A stretch of 64,000 bases of DNA from Cavenderia fasciculata (lineage: Eukaryota; Evosea; Eumycetozoa; Acytosteliales; Cavenderiaceae), in the NCBI RefSeq assembly GCF_000203815.1, contig NW_004457737.1, positions 930,001 to 994,000 on the forward strand, written 5' to 3'. Each line of letters opens with the position of its first letter. Position 1 is the first letter of the stretch. The translations under genes and the position numbers were made by a program. Below the pieces are notes generated by a model. That model worked only from the letters and a program-made list of their open reading frames with translations. It did no database searches and had not been told where the DNA came from. Below are positions 35,449 through 46,379 of the stretch, one piece after another.

Positions 35449-38400
35449 ATGTCAGCGACAAATAATGAATATAAACCAGGCACTATGGATGATTTATATG
35501 ATGAATCAAAGCTAACAGATAGTATAAAAGAAGTAGAGGTATGAATGAAATGAAATGAAACAATCAACCAACGATATATATATCTTAATATCACACGATT
35601 CTTACTAACTATACTCTCTATCTCTCATAAAGGAAAAATGGAAATTAGTACCTGCATTCTTAAAGTGTAGAGGTTTGGTTAAACAACATATAGATTCATT
35701 CAACTACTTTATCAATGTAGAAATTAAAAAGATTCTAAAAGCAAATGAAAGATTAACAACTGATGTTGACCCTTCATTCTTTGCAAGGTATGAGACACTA
35801 CTAAACACTCTATGCACTATGCATTTAATGCACTATGATTGACTGATTGATTATTGATTGTATTAACTTTCTATTATTATTTTATTTTTGTTTGTAGATT
35901 TACAGAGATTAATGTTGGAATGCCAGGATTAGTAGAAGAGAATTATGAATCGGTGACGATTACACCTCAAAAGTGTAGATTGAGAGACATGACATATGCA
36001 GCACCGATCACAGTCAACATTGAATATACACGTGGCAAGCAAGTGGTGCAAGTGCAGGATGTGTTGATTGGACGTATCCCAATCATGCTGCGAAGCAGTA
36101 ACTGCGTGCTCACCAACAAGACACACGAGCAGTTGGCACAGCTCGGCGAGTGTCCGATGGATCCCGGTGGCTACTTTATCGTGCGGGGCGCCGAAAAGGT
36201 GATTCTCAACCACGAACAACTCAGCAAAAACAGAATCATCATCGAGACGGATCCCAAGGGATTTCCATGCTCGACGGTGACCAGTTCGACACACGAGAGA
36301 AAGTCGCGTACCAATATTGTGATGAAGCACGAGAAGTTGTACCTCAAACACAACACGTTTTGCGAGGATATCCCTGTGATTGTCTTTCTCAAGGGTATGG
36401 GTGTCGAGACGGACCAAGAGGCCGTGCAACTGGTGGGATCGGACGAGATCTTCCTCGATGCGATCGCTCCGTCGTTGGAAGAGTGTGCTCGAGTGGGTGT
36501 GCATACGCAGTCGCAGGCACTCGACTATTTGGGGTCGCGTATCAAGGTGGTGCGTCGGCCGTGGTCGATAGGCAAGCGAACCAAGGGCGAGGAGGCACGC
36601 GATATTTTGGCGGGTGTCATTCTCAGTCACGTCCCCGTGCGACGTTACAACTTTCGTCTCAAGGTCATCTACACGGCGCTGATGATCCGTCGTATCATCA
36701 TTGCCAGCAGAGACCGCTCGACGCTCGACGACAAGGACTACTACGGCAACAAGCGTATCGAGTTGAGCGGCCAGCTCGTGTCGCTGCTCTTTGAAGACTT
36801 GTTTAAAAAGTTTCTGAGCGAGCTCAAAAAGTCGGCCGACCAGGCCATCCTCAAGCAGAACCGCGCCATGCCGTTCGACTTTGCCAGTTTGATCCGTAGC
36901 GACACGCTGTCCTACGGCTTTATCCACGCCATCTCGTCGGGCCAGTGGAATTTGAAGCGTTTCAAGATGGAGCGGTCGGGTGTCAGCCAGGTGCTGTCGC
37001 GTCTGTCGTACATCTCGGCGATGGGTATGATGACGCGTATCCAGTCGCAGTTTGAAAAGACGAGAAAGGTGGCCGGCCCGCGTTCACTGCAGCCGTCGCA
37101 GTGGGGCATGTTGTGTCCGTCCGACACGCCCGAAGGAGAGGCGTGCGGTCTGGTCAAAAACTTTGCGCTCATGACGCATGTGACGACCGACGACCCCGAG
37201 GGTCCCCTTTTGCGTCTGTCGTACAATTTGGGTGTGCAAGACATCCTGTTGATCACGGGAGAGGAGCTCAACTCGCGCTCGTCGTTCCTCGTGTTTCTCA
37301 ACGGTCAGATCATCGGCATCCACAACTCGCCCGACTACTTTGTGCATACGTTGCGTCGCATGCGTCGTGCCGGTCGTATCAAAGAGTTTGTGTCGATCTG
37401 CAAGAACCAGGCGCACAAGACCGTGTCGATCGCGTGCGACGGTGGCCGTTTGTGTCGGCCCTACATTATCGTCGAGAATGGGCGTCCCCGTCTCACACAG
37501 GCACACATCCAAGAGCTCAAAGACGGCCTACGCACATTCGACGATTTCATCAAGGAGGGTATGATCGAGTACCTCGACGTCAACGAAGAGAATGACAGCA
37601 TGTTGGCGTGGAAGGAGTGCGCCATCACCAAAGACTCGACACATCTCGAGATTGAGCCCTTCACGATGCTCGGCTGCGTCGCCGGTCTCATTCCCTACCC
37701 ACATCACAACCAGTCGCCACGTAACACCTATCAATGTGCTATGGGTAAGCAGGCGATCGGCGCCATTGCCTACAACCAGCTCAACCGTATCGACACGCTG
37801 CTCTACCTGCTCGTCTACCCCCAGCGTCCCATGTGCCAGACACGTACCATCGAGCTGATCCAGTGGTTCCGTCTGCCCGCCGGCCACAACGCCACCGTCG
37901 CCGTCATGTCGTACTCGGGGTACGATATTGAAGATGCGCTCGTCATGAACAAGGCGTCGCTCGATCGTGGCTTTGGCCGTTGCATCGTGCTCAAAAAGCA
38001 GACGACCTCCATCAAGAAATACCCCAACCAGACCATCGACAAGATCGTTGGCCCGACCGCCGAGACGGCCCGCCAGCCCAAATACGCGCTACTCGACGAA
38101 GACGGGCTTGCCAAGCCCGGTGACCTCGCCCAAAAGGGCCAGATCCTCGTCAACAAGTACTCGCCCATCAACACGGTCGACATGATCCGTGTCAGCAAGA
38201 TGAACGACGCCTCGTTCAAGTCGGCCACGATGAACTACAAGTACGAGAACCCCGCCTTTATCGACAAGGTCATGCTCACCAACGGCGACGACAACCAGCT
38301 GCTCGTCAAGTTCCTCATGCGTAGCACACGTCGTCCCGAGCTCGGCGACAAGTTCTCATCGCGTCACGGACAAAAGGGTGTCTGCGGTATCATTGTCAAG

Positions 38401-39060
38401 CAGGAGGACATGCCCTTCTCCGATCTCGGTATCTGTCCTGACATTATTATGAATCCGCACGGTTTCCCATCGCGTATGACGATTGGAAAGATGATCGAGT
38501 TGCTCGCCGGCAAGGCCGGTGTCGTCTCGGGCAAGTTTGGGTACGGCACATGTTTTGGCGGTGACAAGGTCGAAGACCTCAGCAAGGTGCTCATTTCCAA
38601 GGGCTTTAGTTATGGTGGCAAGGACTATGTCACCAGTGGTGTCACCGGTGAGCCACTCCAATGCTTTATCTTTTTCGGACCCATCTTTTATCAAAAACTC
38701 AAACATATGGTGATGGACAAGATGCACGCCAGAGCTCGTGGTCCCACCGTCACACTCACCAGACAGCCGACCGAAGGTAGAGCTCGTGGTGGTGGTCTCC
38801 GTCTCGGAGAAATGGAGCGTGATTGTTTGATTGGTTATGGTGCATCGGCGCTCATCATGGAGCGTCTCATGATCAGTAGTGATCGTTTCACAGTCTATGC
38901 ATGCAAAGAATGCGGGTTCCTCGGATACGAAGGTTGGTGTCAATATTGTAAATCAACACTTCAAGTTTCGACACTCCAAATCCCCTACGCCTGTAAACTC
39001 TTATTCCAAGAGTTACAAGCTATGAATATTGTTCCAAAATTAAAGTTGGTTGATGCTTAA
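35449..39060 (+). CDS. rpc2: RNA polymerase III second-largest subunit RPC2 (POLR3B)
   Basis: Three exons, 35449-35538, 35633-35787 and 35898-39060, give 1135 residues, the family length. The start [20 protein letters not shown] leads to [19 protein letters not shown], the Pol III version of the protrusion start. The signature blocks [36 protein letters not shown] and [16 protein letters not shown] (catalytic-site and hybrid-binding regions) are intact. The C-terminal zinc ribbon is [18 protein letters not shown]. It pairs with RPC1 to form the active centre that makes tRNA, 5S rRNA and other small RNAs. The middle of exon 3 (about 36050-38600) is much richer in G and C than the exon ends and flanks, which opens long antisense frames. 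Confidence 0.97.
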
Positions 39061-39249
39061 ACTTAAAATAACCAACCCAAACCAAACATAAACCCCAAAC
39101 CAAATCAGATAAATCAATAAATTATTATTATACCCAAAAAAAAAAAAAAGAAAAAAAAGAACATCAAACCGCAGTATTGCAAGGATGACACTTCATATCT
39201 TATTTTTCGTTTAGTTCAAAACATACATACATACATGTAGTATACATAC

Positions 39250-41241
39250 ATGGATAGTAGTACTAGTAATAATAATGATGATGATGGGAGTGACGACGAT
39301 CAAATAGTAATAAACTATTTAACAGAGAGGATATCAAATTTGACATTATTCAATATTATCAACTTGATTGATGGAAATCTAGATATCATATGCTTTCTGA
39401 TGACTTGTAAGAAGATGTATTCCAAGATTAGACAATGTCATATGAGTATTTGGTTCAAGGGTATATCTTATACTGACAAAGATGCTCGTCAAAGCAGTTT
39501 GATCAACGATGAATTGGTACTTGGACTGTCAAAGTGTATGCCATCATTCAAAGACATTGTTCACCATTCGCTACCTCGTCAACTGGTACTCATCAATACA
39601 TACGATTTCGAACCGGTGTTACCACACTTTCATATATGCATAGATAGTAACAAAAGTCACCATGATGGCCCTGAAACCAACGACATTCAAGATGTTATTA
39701 TAACCGATATCCGTGGTATTGGATCTGACTTTAGGTTTCCAGTATCTACTACATCACTGATCATTCATAACTTGCGCTCCCCTTTTAGATACCTTCCCAT
39801 CAATTTCATTCCACCAGGTCTCAAGCACTTGTCGTTGGCTTGTTTGGCGTTTGACCATAACGATCCGTTTCTCGTAGACACTATCGAATCATTCGAGTTG
39901 GTGACACCCAAGGTAACAGGTCAAATTGTACTACCAAGTGGATTGAAATCGTTTGTACATCGAGTAACAAAGGGTAATTCGGGCTATATTCCATTTCGAT
40001 TCGTACCGTTCTCAAGTCTCGTGTCACTCACTACACTAGAGATGAGAGTCAAGGATATAGAGACGGGTGTCTTGCCTGCCAGTCTCACATCGCTCAACCT
40101 CTCATTTCAAGATCATCTACCCAAAGACTTTTTAAAGCCGTTGGCATCGTTGGTCAACCTCGAGCTCAATGCAGTGATGTCTTATGATACTGCTGCAAAT
40201 ACTGGTAGTAGCTGTTTACTGGATTTTCGACCACTCCATTCTCTCAAGACTCTACACTTTTATTACGAGTTTGAGGATGAAGGGATTCCCCATGGTCGAC
40301 CAACCCTTCAATATGAACCATACACCGTTGACTTTATACCGGCCACCCTTCACAGCCTGACTATTCAATACAGCTCGTTGGCATGTGCGGCTCCTCTCCC
40401 GTCATCACTGACATATCTTGACATTGGCCAATGCCATGGCCAGCTGCCCGTTGGACTGGTTCCACACGGTGTCACTCATCTCAGAATAGGTTCATTGGGG
40501 TTAGGACTGCAGAAAGGATCGATTCCAACATCGGTTACCAAGTTGTCGCTCGGCTACTATAACGGTCCGACAACGTCATCCTTTCTCCCCGACTCTATCA
40601 AACAATTGTCTTGGAATAGAAAGTACAGAGACGGTCGTGTCCCTCTACCAAAGCAATTGGAGAAACTTGAATGGGCGGGCAAAAGGTTTGAACCTCTTTA
40701 TGGGTCACAATTAAATGGGTGTCCAGTCACACTAACCTCTCTCACAATACCAATGTCCATCGATTATATTCCACGTGGAAGAAATTACATATTTTCACTG
40801 TCCGATCATTTCCCAAACTATCAAGATGGTGATGATAATCATCATTTACTGTTGCCACCAAGTATCAAACATTTGACATGTCGCATTGAAATGGGGCCCG
40901 GCATTTGCTGTTTTAGATTGGACCAAGTGATCAACCAAACCAACGTTGAACGTCTCACCATTAACTTTATGAATTACAACAAACATGCATCGTTTGATAT
41001 TAAAAGGTTGGATGAAAATAATTCACAAATATTAATGGTTGATCGACGATCAATATTTGGAGGGTTCATTACTCAACAACGTCGATCAAATCAACAACCA
41101 CAACAACAACAACGACAACAACAACAGCCATCGGAGGAAGCCGAAGAGATTCAAAATAATTGTAATGGCTACCGACCATTATACCTTTGTTGTGGCAATT
41201 CAACCAATCCTTTTTGGAGTCATCAATTGCCAGCAACCTAA
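39250..41241 (+). CDS. FNIP-like leucine-rich repeat protein
   Basis: An uninterrupted frame of 663 residues. An acidic Asn/Asp start is followed by an F-box-like helical segment (LTLFNIINLIDGNLDIICFL and CKKMYSKIRQC). Then come many repeats of about 22-25 residues with the pattern LPxSLxxLxLxxxxxxxIPxG, for example LPASLTSLNLSFQDHLPKDF, LPSSLTYLDIGQCHGQLPVG and IPTSVTKLSLGY. These are FNIP-type LRRs, a very large family in dictyostelids and giant viruses. The C-terminal 60 residues are Gln-rich. F-box plus LRR would suggest substrate selection for ubiquitination; that is inference. The exon has no lesions and moderate GC, so it looks functional. Confidence 0.75.
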   Translation: MDSSTSNNNDDDGSDDDQIVINYLTERISNLTLFNIINLIDGNLDIICFLMTCKKMYSKIRQCHMSIWFKGISYTDKDARQSSLINDELVLGLSKCMPSFKDIVHHSLPRQLVLINTYDFEPVLPHFHICIDSNKSHHDGPETNDIQDVIITDIRGIGSDFRFPVSTTSLIIHNLRSPFRYLPINFIPPGLKHLSLACLAFDHNDPFLVDTIESFELVTPKVTGQIVLPSGLKSFVHRVTKGNSGYIPFRFVPFSSLVSLTTLEMRVKDIETGVLPASLTSLNLSFQDHLPKDFLKPLASLVNLELNAVMSYDTAANTGSSCLLDFRPLHSLKTLHFYYEFEDEGIPHGRPTLQYEPYTVDFIPATLHSLTIQYSSLACAAPLPSSLTYLDIGQCHGQLPVGLVPHGVTHLRIGSLGLGLQKGSIPTSVTKLSLGYYNGPTTSSFLPDSIKQLSWNRKYRDGRVPLPKQLEKLEWAGKRFEPLYGSQLNGCPVTLTSLTIPMSIDYIPRGRNYIFSLSDHFPNYQDGDDNHHLLLPPSIKHLTCRIEMGPGICCFRLDQVINQTNVERLTINFMNYNKHASFDIKRLDENNSQILMVDRRSIFGGFITQQRRSNQQPQQQQRQQQQPSEEAEEIQNNCNGYRPLYLCCGNSTNPFWSHQLPAT

Positions 41242-41612
41242 AAATAATTGCCAACTCTAGAGTATGTATTATCCAAATTCAAAAAAAAAACTCCAACCTA
41301 ATTGGGATCAATTAATAATTAAATAAATAAATATTAATATTAATATTATCTCAATTTATTAATGTGAAGATAATCAATTGGTCACCTTGGTAGTGATCTC
41401 AACCAAACAAAACCAAAAATCACATGACATCATCACAAAAGACACAAGTTCACCGAATCACTCGTTCTAAACTCGGAACAAACAACAATCTTTCAATTTT
41501 GAACCGTTGTTTAATTTATTAACTAATTTAAAACCTGTCAGATGGTTGATGGTTGTCATTGAATGAGATTTGTCAATAGTTATTATTATTCATTTTCAAT
41601 GCAACCACAATA
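41242..41612. other. Intergenic region upstream of the first Ser-type papain-like gene
   Basis: AT-rich DNA that ends in the shared upstream element listed separately. Nothing else was recognised. Confidence 0.6.
41441..41530 (+). promoter_or_regulatory. Shared upstream element of papain-like genes, copy 1
   Basis: The order ACACAAGTTC, CCGAA, CGGAACAAACAA, TTTGAACCGTTGTTTAATTTATT about 80-170 bases before the ATG recurs upstream of the second papain-like gene and in a third, orphan copy. Conservation in otherwise diverged spacer suggests regulatory DNA or recent duplication. Confidence 0.5.
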
Positions 41613-43025
41613 ATGAAGCTATTAATTCTTCTAGTCATTGTATCAAGTTTTGTGGTATCGGTATCAAGTGAATTGTTATCAATCACTGGATTATTGGGTG
41701 GATTGCTTGGTGGTTCTTCTTCATCTTCATCATCTTCATCGTCCTCTTCATCTTCATCTTCTTCTTCATCCTCTTCATCAACATCAACTGGAGGTGGGTC
41801 TGGACTTATTATTGATATCGATATTGGACCAATTAGTTTAGAGTTATTCTTGGCAATTGGTAATCAAACAAATAGAAATCTATTCACCGCTTGGACACAT
41901 GAATACAACAAAACTTATACAGCTGGAGAGTTTCAAAAGAGATATAAGCTATATGTTAGTAATCTCTTGTTTGTCAACAACTATGCAACTCAAAACCCCG
42001 ATAGTCAAATGGAACTTGGAACCAATGAATTTGCTGATCTATCACTTCAAGAATTTGTTGATACAAGATTGACTAAATTCAACATGTCTCAAGCTCCCAT
42101 TGATAATCAAACATCATCATCATCATCACCACCAAACTCTCAAAGTGCATCGACATCGAGACAGATTCTATCAACCATGCTCAATGAAAAAGGAGTACTA
42201 GATTGGAGAGATTTGGATGAAGTTAGTCGAGTCAAAAATCAAGGTAGTTGTGGTTCATCATATGCTTTCGCTGTAACCTCTGCAATTGAATCTATGTACC
42301 TGAGATCATTAGATAAACCACGTCTCGATCTTTCTGAACAAGATTTGGTTGATTGTCGAGATATGGGCAATAACGGGTGTGGTGGTGGTTGGATGCATAC
42401 CTCTTATCAACAAATCATAAATAATCAAGGAATATCATTTACAACTGATAACCCATACGTAGGCAATAGGGCCTTCAAATTGTGCAACAAACTAACAAAA
42501 GCAACCAAAATTGCAACATACACTATAGTGGCCAAGGGTGAGAACAACCTCTACAATCACTTGGCTGTAGCACCAATTTCATCTACATTTGATGCAACCT
42601 CTAGGTATGTATAATATAAAAGAAGAAGAAGATCACACCTCTCTACAAATATTAATGAATGTGTGTCATTCAAACAAAACAATATTGTAGAGAATTCCAG
42701 TTATACAAGAGTGGAATATTTTCATCTGCAACTTGTAATAAGCTAGCCCCATCTCATGCAGTACTTGTTATTGGACATGGTCCAGGATATTGGATAATTA
42801 AAAATTCGTTTGGAGGTATGTATATTTAGACATTGGTAGATCAGTCCTCAGTACAGTATACTAATCTTTAATCTATCCATTTTCATAATGAATTAATTTA
42901 TTTTACCTGTCACAGTCAACTGGGGTGAACAAGGTGGATATTTCAAGATGGCAAGGAATACTGACGATCAATGTGGTATTGCTAGTTATGCAAGTTATCC
43001 AAAATTCGGAGGTGCACCCGCATAA
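41613..43025 (+). CDS. Papain-family (C1A) protein with Ser in place of the catalytic Cys
   Basis: Three exons, 41613-42604, 42691-42815 and 42916-43025, give 408 residues. Order: signal peptide (MKLLILLVIVSSFVVSVSS), SITGLLGGLLGG, a poly-Ser tract of about 25, an I29 propeptide (WTHEYNKTYTAGEFQKRY and LGTNEFADLSLQEF), a second Ser-rich linker, then the papain domain. The active-site block is NQGSCGSSYAFA where cathepsins have QGxCGSCWAFS, so Cys is Ser and Trp is Tyr. The oxyanion Gln, catalytic His (SHAVLVIGHG) and Asn (IIKNSFGVNWGE) remain, giving a Ser-His-Asn set as in sponge silicateins and Plasmodium SERA5. Disulphide Cys residues (CGGGW, CNK, CGIAS) are kept. It may be an active serine-type enzyme, a binding protein or a structural protein. 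The frame is intact. Confidence 0.88.
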
Positions 43026-43157
43026 TCAATTATCAGAATGAAAGAGAGAGAGAAAGATATTTTAATAATAATAATAATAGCAAGAGTGAATTTTATTTAA
43101 CTTATTAATAATAAATAAAATATGAAATAATACATTCGGATCGGATCAGAATTAAAT

Positions 43158-43488
43158 TTAATGACATGATCCACAACCATTACCACCACCTAATAAGCCT
43201 CCAAGTAATCCACCAACAATGCCAGTAGTGACTCCAACGACACCACCAACAACTCCAACAGCTCCTCCTAAAAGACCACCAACAAGATTTCCATTACATC
43301 CTCCACATGCAACTTGATTCGATGATTGGAGTGACATTGATGATGATGAGGAGAATGATGATTTACTGATAGAGGACATCTTGGCAGTTCCCATTGATTG
43401 AAGTGAGGCTGGTATTAAAATAATTAGTTAATGAGAAGAAGGATTGAAATGATTATTTTTAGTTATTATATTTACCAAGGATAGTCAT
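43158..43488 (-). CDS. HssA/B-family small Gly/Ser-rich protein, copy 1
   Basis: A 13-base first exon (43488-43476: MTIL plus one base) is joined to 43408-43158, giving 87 residues that begin MTILASLQSMGTAKMSSIS. A Ser-rich stretch, ACGGCNGN, and a Gly/Val-rich hydrophobic block ending VGGLLGGLLGGGNGCGSCH follow. This is the HssA/2C/7E (sigN-like) layout: tiny proteins expressed in multicellular development in dictyostelids, function unknown. It is convergent with the papain-like gene (132 bases between ends). The GLLGGLLGG motif also occurs just after the signal peptide of that neighbour. The protein is nearly identical to the copies at 51437 and 53188. Confidence 0.9.
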
Positions 43489-43856
43489 TTAAATTGTTTA
43501 GAGAGAGAAGATTATTAAATAGAATAAATTAATATTTGATGATTTGATAATGATCAAAACTACGAGTATTTATAGTCAATGTTTTCTTCTTTTCCAACTC
43601 TTTTTTATATCCAGTATTGATCCAGTTCAGTTGTTCCAACCAACATACTACATAAGTAATAATACATCAGATTGACTAAATTGAACATTAATTATTAGAA
43701 TGATTGACCAACTTTTTAAAACAGTCAATATTTTGATTTGTTTAGAAAACCAAACCACTAAAACGGTAGAATTGACACAGTTTTTAGTAACCCACCTGTC
43801 TTTAAAAATTCTATCTATATCTATTTTGGATTTTATTTTTTTGAAGGATTCATTCA
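43489..43856 (-). promoter_or_regulatory. Conserved 5' region of HssA copy 1
   Basis: About 370 bases are retained with high similarity upstream of all three HssA copies. AAAACTACGAGTATTTATA at about 43556-43574 is identical in each and is placed like a core promoter, 70-90 bases before the ATG. GTTAGTAACCCACCTGTC-like blocks further out are also kept. Confidence 0.6.
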
Positions 43857-43961
43857 TTAAGGACATAACCTATTCCATAATCTCTTTATATGATTATAGA
43901 TTTCTTAAAAGACTTCAACTATTCCGGTTCCTGCTCTGGGTTGGTTGATTGATTGAATGGG
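43857..43961 (-). pseudogene. Truncated relic of the small HssA-related gene (compare 52133-52409)
   Basis: This matches the 3' half of the gene at 52133-52409: TTAAGGAC, CTATTCCATAA, GATTATA, CAACTATTCC and GTTCCTGCTC occur in the same order and orientation. The frame is disrupted and the 5' half with its 13-base exon is missing beyond about 43961. It marks the end of the first duplicated unit. Confidence 0.7.
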
Positions 43962-44132
43962 AGTTGGTTACCATGGTTACCTATCATCATCTGATCACAC
44001 TTTAATATAATATTAATATACCATCATTTTCAATTAATAATCTCTCTGACAATATACCATTGTTGACAAAGGGATTTTATTTATTTATTTATTTATTTTA
44101 ATATTTACTTTTATTTTATTTTATTTGTTTTT

Positions 44133-45492
44133 TTAATAAAAATCACTATCATCTGAGTCCATTCCTTCTTCATCACCAATTAGTTTATCTATTTTATCAT
44201 CAAAAGTTTGAACCAATTTATAACCATCTTCATCATCCCAGGATTGGTTATCGCCATAGTACAACTCTAAACGACATGATGGTAATTTTTCTCTTTCAAT
44301 GAGGTGAATCATTTCTCGAATGGCGCGTGCTTCTGCAATCTTTTCAATTCTTGTATATTTCAATCTAATAACCTTGAGATGCTTGAACAGGTATTCTACT
44401 AGTTCGGCATCATAGCCCATGTCACCGAGGGAGACTCTACCTTGGATTTCAAACTCTTCCAATTTACAACCAACGTTGGAGATGATATACCATATGTAGT
44501 ATTGACCACCGGTCTCTGCTTGTTGTTTGTGTGTTTTGAATGCTCTACCAACCACCTTTAGTTTCTTGAGGTTTGGCATTGATCCTGCTGCTTGGAACGT
44601 GCAAAACAGACGTCTAGAGATCTCCTTGTTCTTTTGAACCTCCTCATTGTCTACGCCACTATAACTATTCCAGTCGGTGGTGGCACCAACAATAGTGAGT
44701 GACTGTGTCTGTTCAAATGCAACATCGATGAGATTGAATGATGTTGTTCTGACAAGAGCATCTAAACGGATGGTAGTAGGCACCTGTTTAAAGAGACAGA
44801 GTTGTCGACCATAGTTGATTTATCCTTTGAGATATTTGTTTGGGAATCGTCTAGTCCAATCGATTCGTTCAAGTACCTGTCCTACATTGTGGTGGAATTG
44901 TTTGGATACTGCAGCCAATCTAAAGAGCACTGTTGTCATCTCGTCCAATAGATCCATCCATGTCTCTGTATCACTATCCTCCAATAAATCTTGTTTGAGG
45001 AATTGATCGGTCCTGATTGTATACCTAATAATCTTTTGTAGTATGTGTGGGTGTCTGGTGTTGTGGGAAGTTGGGTGGTGTATTGTCGGGGTTGGGTACC
45101 GGCGCTGGTCTCTTTTTACCCTTCTTGGGTACCTTGTAATAGTTGATTCGATCCATCGAGTAGTAGGAATCATCGTTTTTGAGGTTTTGCATCATGACAG
45201 CTCGTTGGCTTGGATCGATATGCCCCATCTGTACCATCATGTCGATGGCGTGAGTCATCTGAGCTTCATATTCATCCTTGACACAGACACCAAACTTTTC
45301 CAGCAATATTCCACACGTCTTGACCATTGGCTGCATTCTGGTAGTAGTTGACATCTGTAGGTAGTATCTGATACGTTTCTTCCTTGTGCAGATCTGCTTC
45401 ATAGTCAACATTTTATCGACTACCAATCTTGCCTCTACTAATGCTGGATTTGATGCTGATGTAGTTGCTGGTTGTTTCTTGTTTCTTGACAT
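44133..45492 (-). pseudogene. F-box-like/LRR-like gene with interrupted reading frame
   Basis: Three open pieces lie in order. The first, 45492-45026 (MSRNKKQPATTSAS...), is charged and helical. The second (IIRYTIRTDQFLKQDLLE, VLFRLAAVSKQFHHNVG, ERIDWTRRFPNKYL) looks like an F-box-type domain. The third (LDALVRTTSFNLIDVAFEQ...) is LRR-like with an acidic end. A 67-base intron at 45033-45099 would join pieces one and two in frame, though it is unusually GC-rich. Pieces two and three are in the same frame, separated only by TAA 44820-44822. A 93-base intron at 44784-44876 would remove that stop but also conserved-looking codons (INYGRQLCLFKQ). I therefore favour a recent nonsense mutation, with spliced alternatives open. 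Confidence 0.55.
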
Positions 45493-46379
45493 GTTTAAAT
45501 AATAATTAATATACACATGTATTATCAAGTTATTGATGCTAGCATAGTATCACAACTTCAATGCAAACCAAACCAATGAAGCGTGTGGTGTTGTGTGATC
45601 CTTTTACAAAAAAAAATTAAATAACCACGACAAATATGACCAACCATGTGTAGGTGGCTGTTATCGAACACATAACTCTCTCTTTCTTAATTAATCTACC
45701 CTATAATAACCGCGATCAACATATAATATCGTATCATTTCATTTGGAAGTACTGCAAGAATAGACTAATTCATTCAGATGCAAGTATGATGTATTGCTAG
45801 TTGTAATAGGAAGGGTTTAGGACATCTAGGTATGTTGATCCCAACTCCTCATAAACAAGTCAAATGACTTCTTGACAACTTGTACAAGTTGTTCTATAGA
45901 TTCAGAGTAAACAATCGATTAATAATTTATTAATTATTTAAGTTATAGGTCATCCATCACATGGTCTACAAAATGATTCTTGTAATATTGGTGAGCAGGT
46001 GAACACATTGCAATCGAGTTTTCATTCATTGGTTGATGATTTATCGTGCAAGTTGGTTTGCGAAAAAGGGAGATCAAGAATGACCACGTAGACAGGACAA
46101 AAAGGAAGCTATCAATCTCCTACCAAAGACTTTGGTTAAGCGAAAATCATCATCCATTTTTTGTTTTGGGGATAGGACCTCAACCAAATTGGGCCACATT
46201 TGCATACGTGGTCAGAGGTTTTGCAACAATGGCCGACTCCCTTTTGAATTCACAACACCAGCAAGATGGATATGATTAGTTGCTAGCTCAAAGAGGGAAG
46301 GAAGAGGAACACCATAAAGGTAAAGAAAAGATTTATTTGTAAAAAAAAAAAGAAGAAGAAAAGATAAAACAAACAAATA
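45493..46379. other. Divergent intergenic region with palindromes
   Basis: Spacer between the F-box-like gene and DNase II. It contains the perfect 18-base palindrome ACAACTTGTACAAGTTGT at 45875-45892 and, just before it, AAGTCAAATGACTT at about 45857-45870. A 77-codon frame at 46046-46279 is discussed among rejected items. Confidence 0.55.

Noticed and set aside
35929-38943. Long minus-strand open frames (up to about 330 codons) opposite RPC2
   Set aside because: They come from the GC-rich codon bias of RPC2, have no family resemblance and overlap a highly conserved gene throughout.
41613-43025. Calling the first papain-like gene a dead protease
   Set aside because: Frame, propeptide, His, Asn and disulphides are intact, and a second diverged copy keeps the same Ser, so loss of function is not established.
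46046-46279. A 77-codon frame with PFFVLGIGPQPNWATF and YVVRGFATMADSLL, faintly like the end of a cyclophilin domain
   Set aside because: No start region, no catalytic cyclophilin residues and no compatible exons nearby. At best a decayed fragment.
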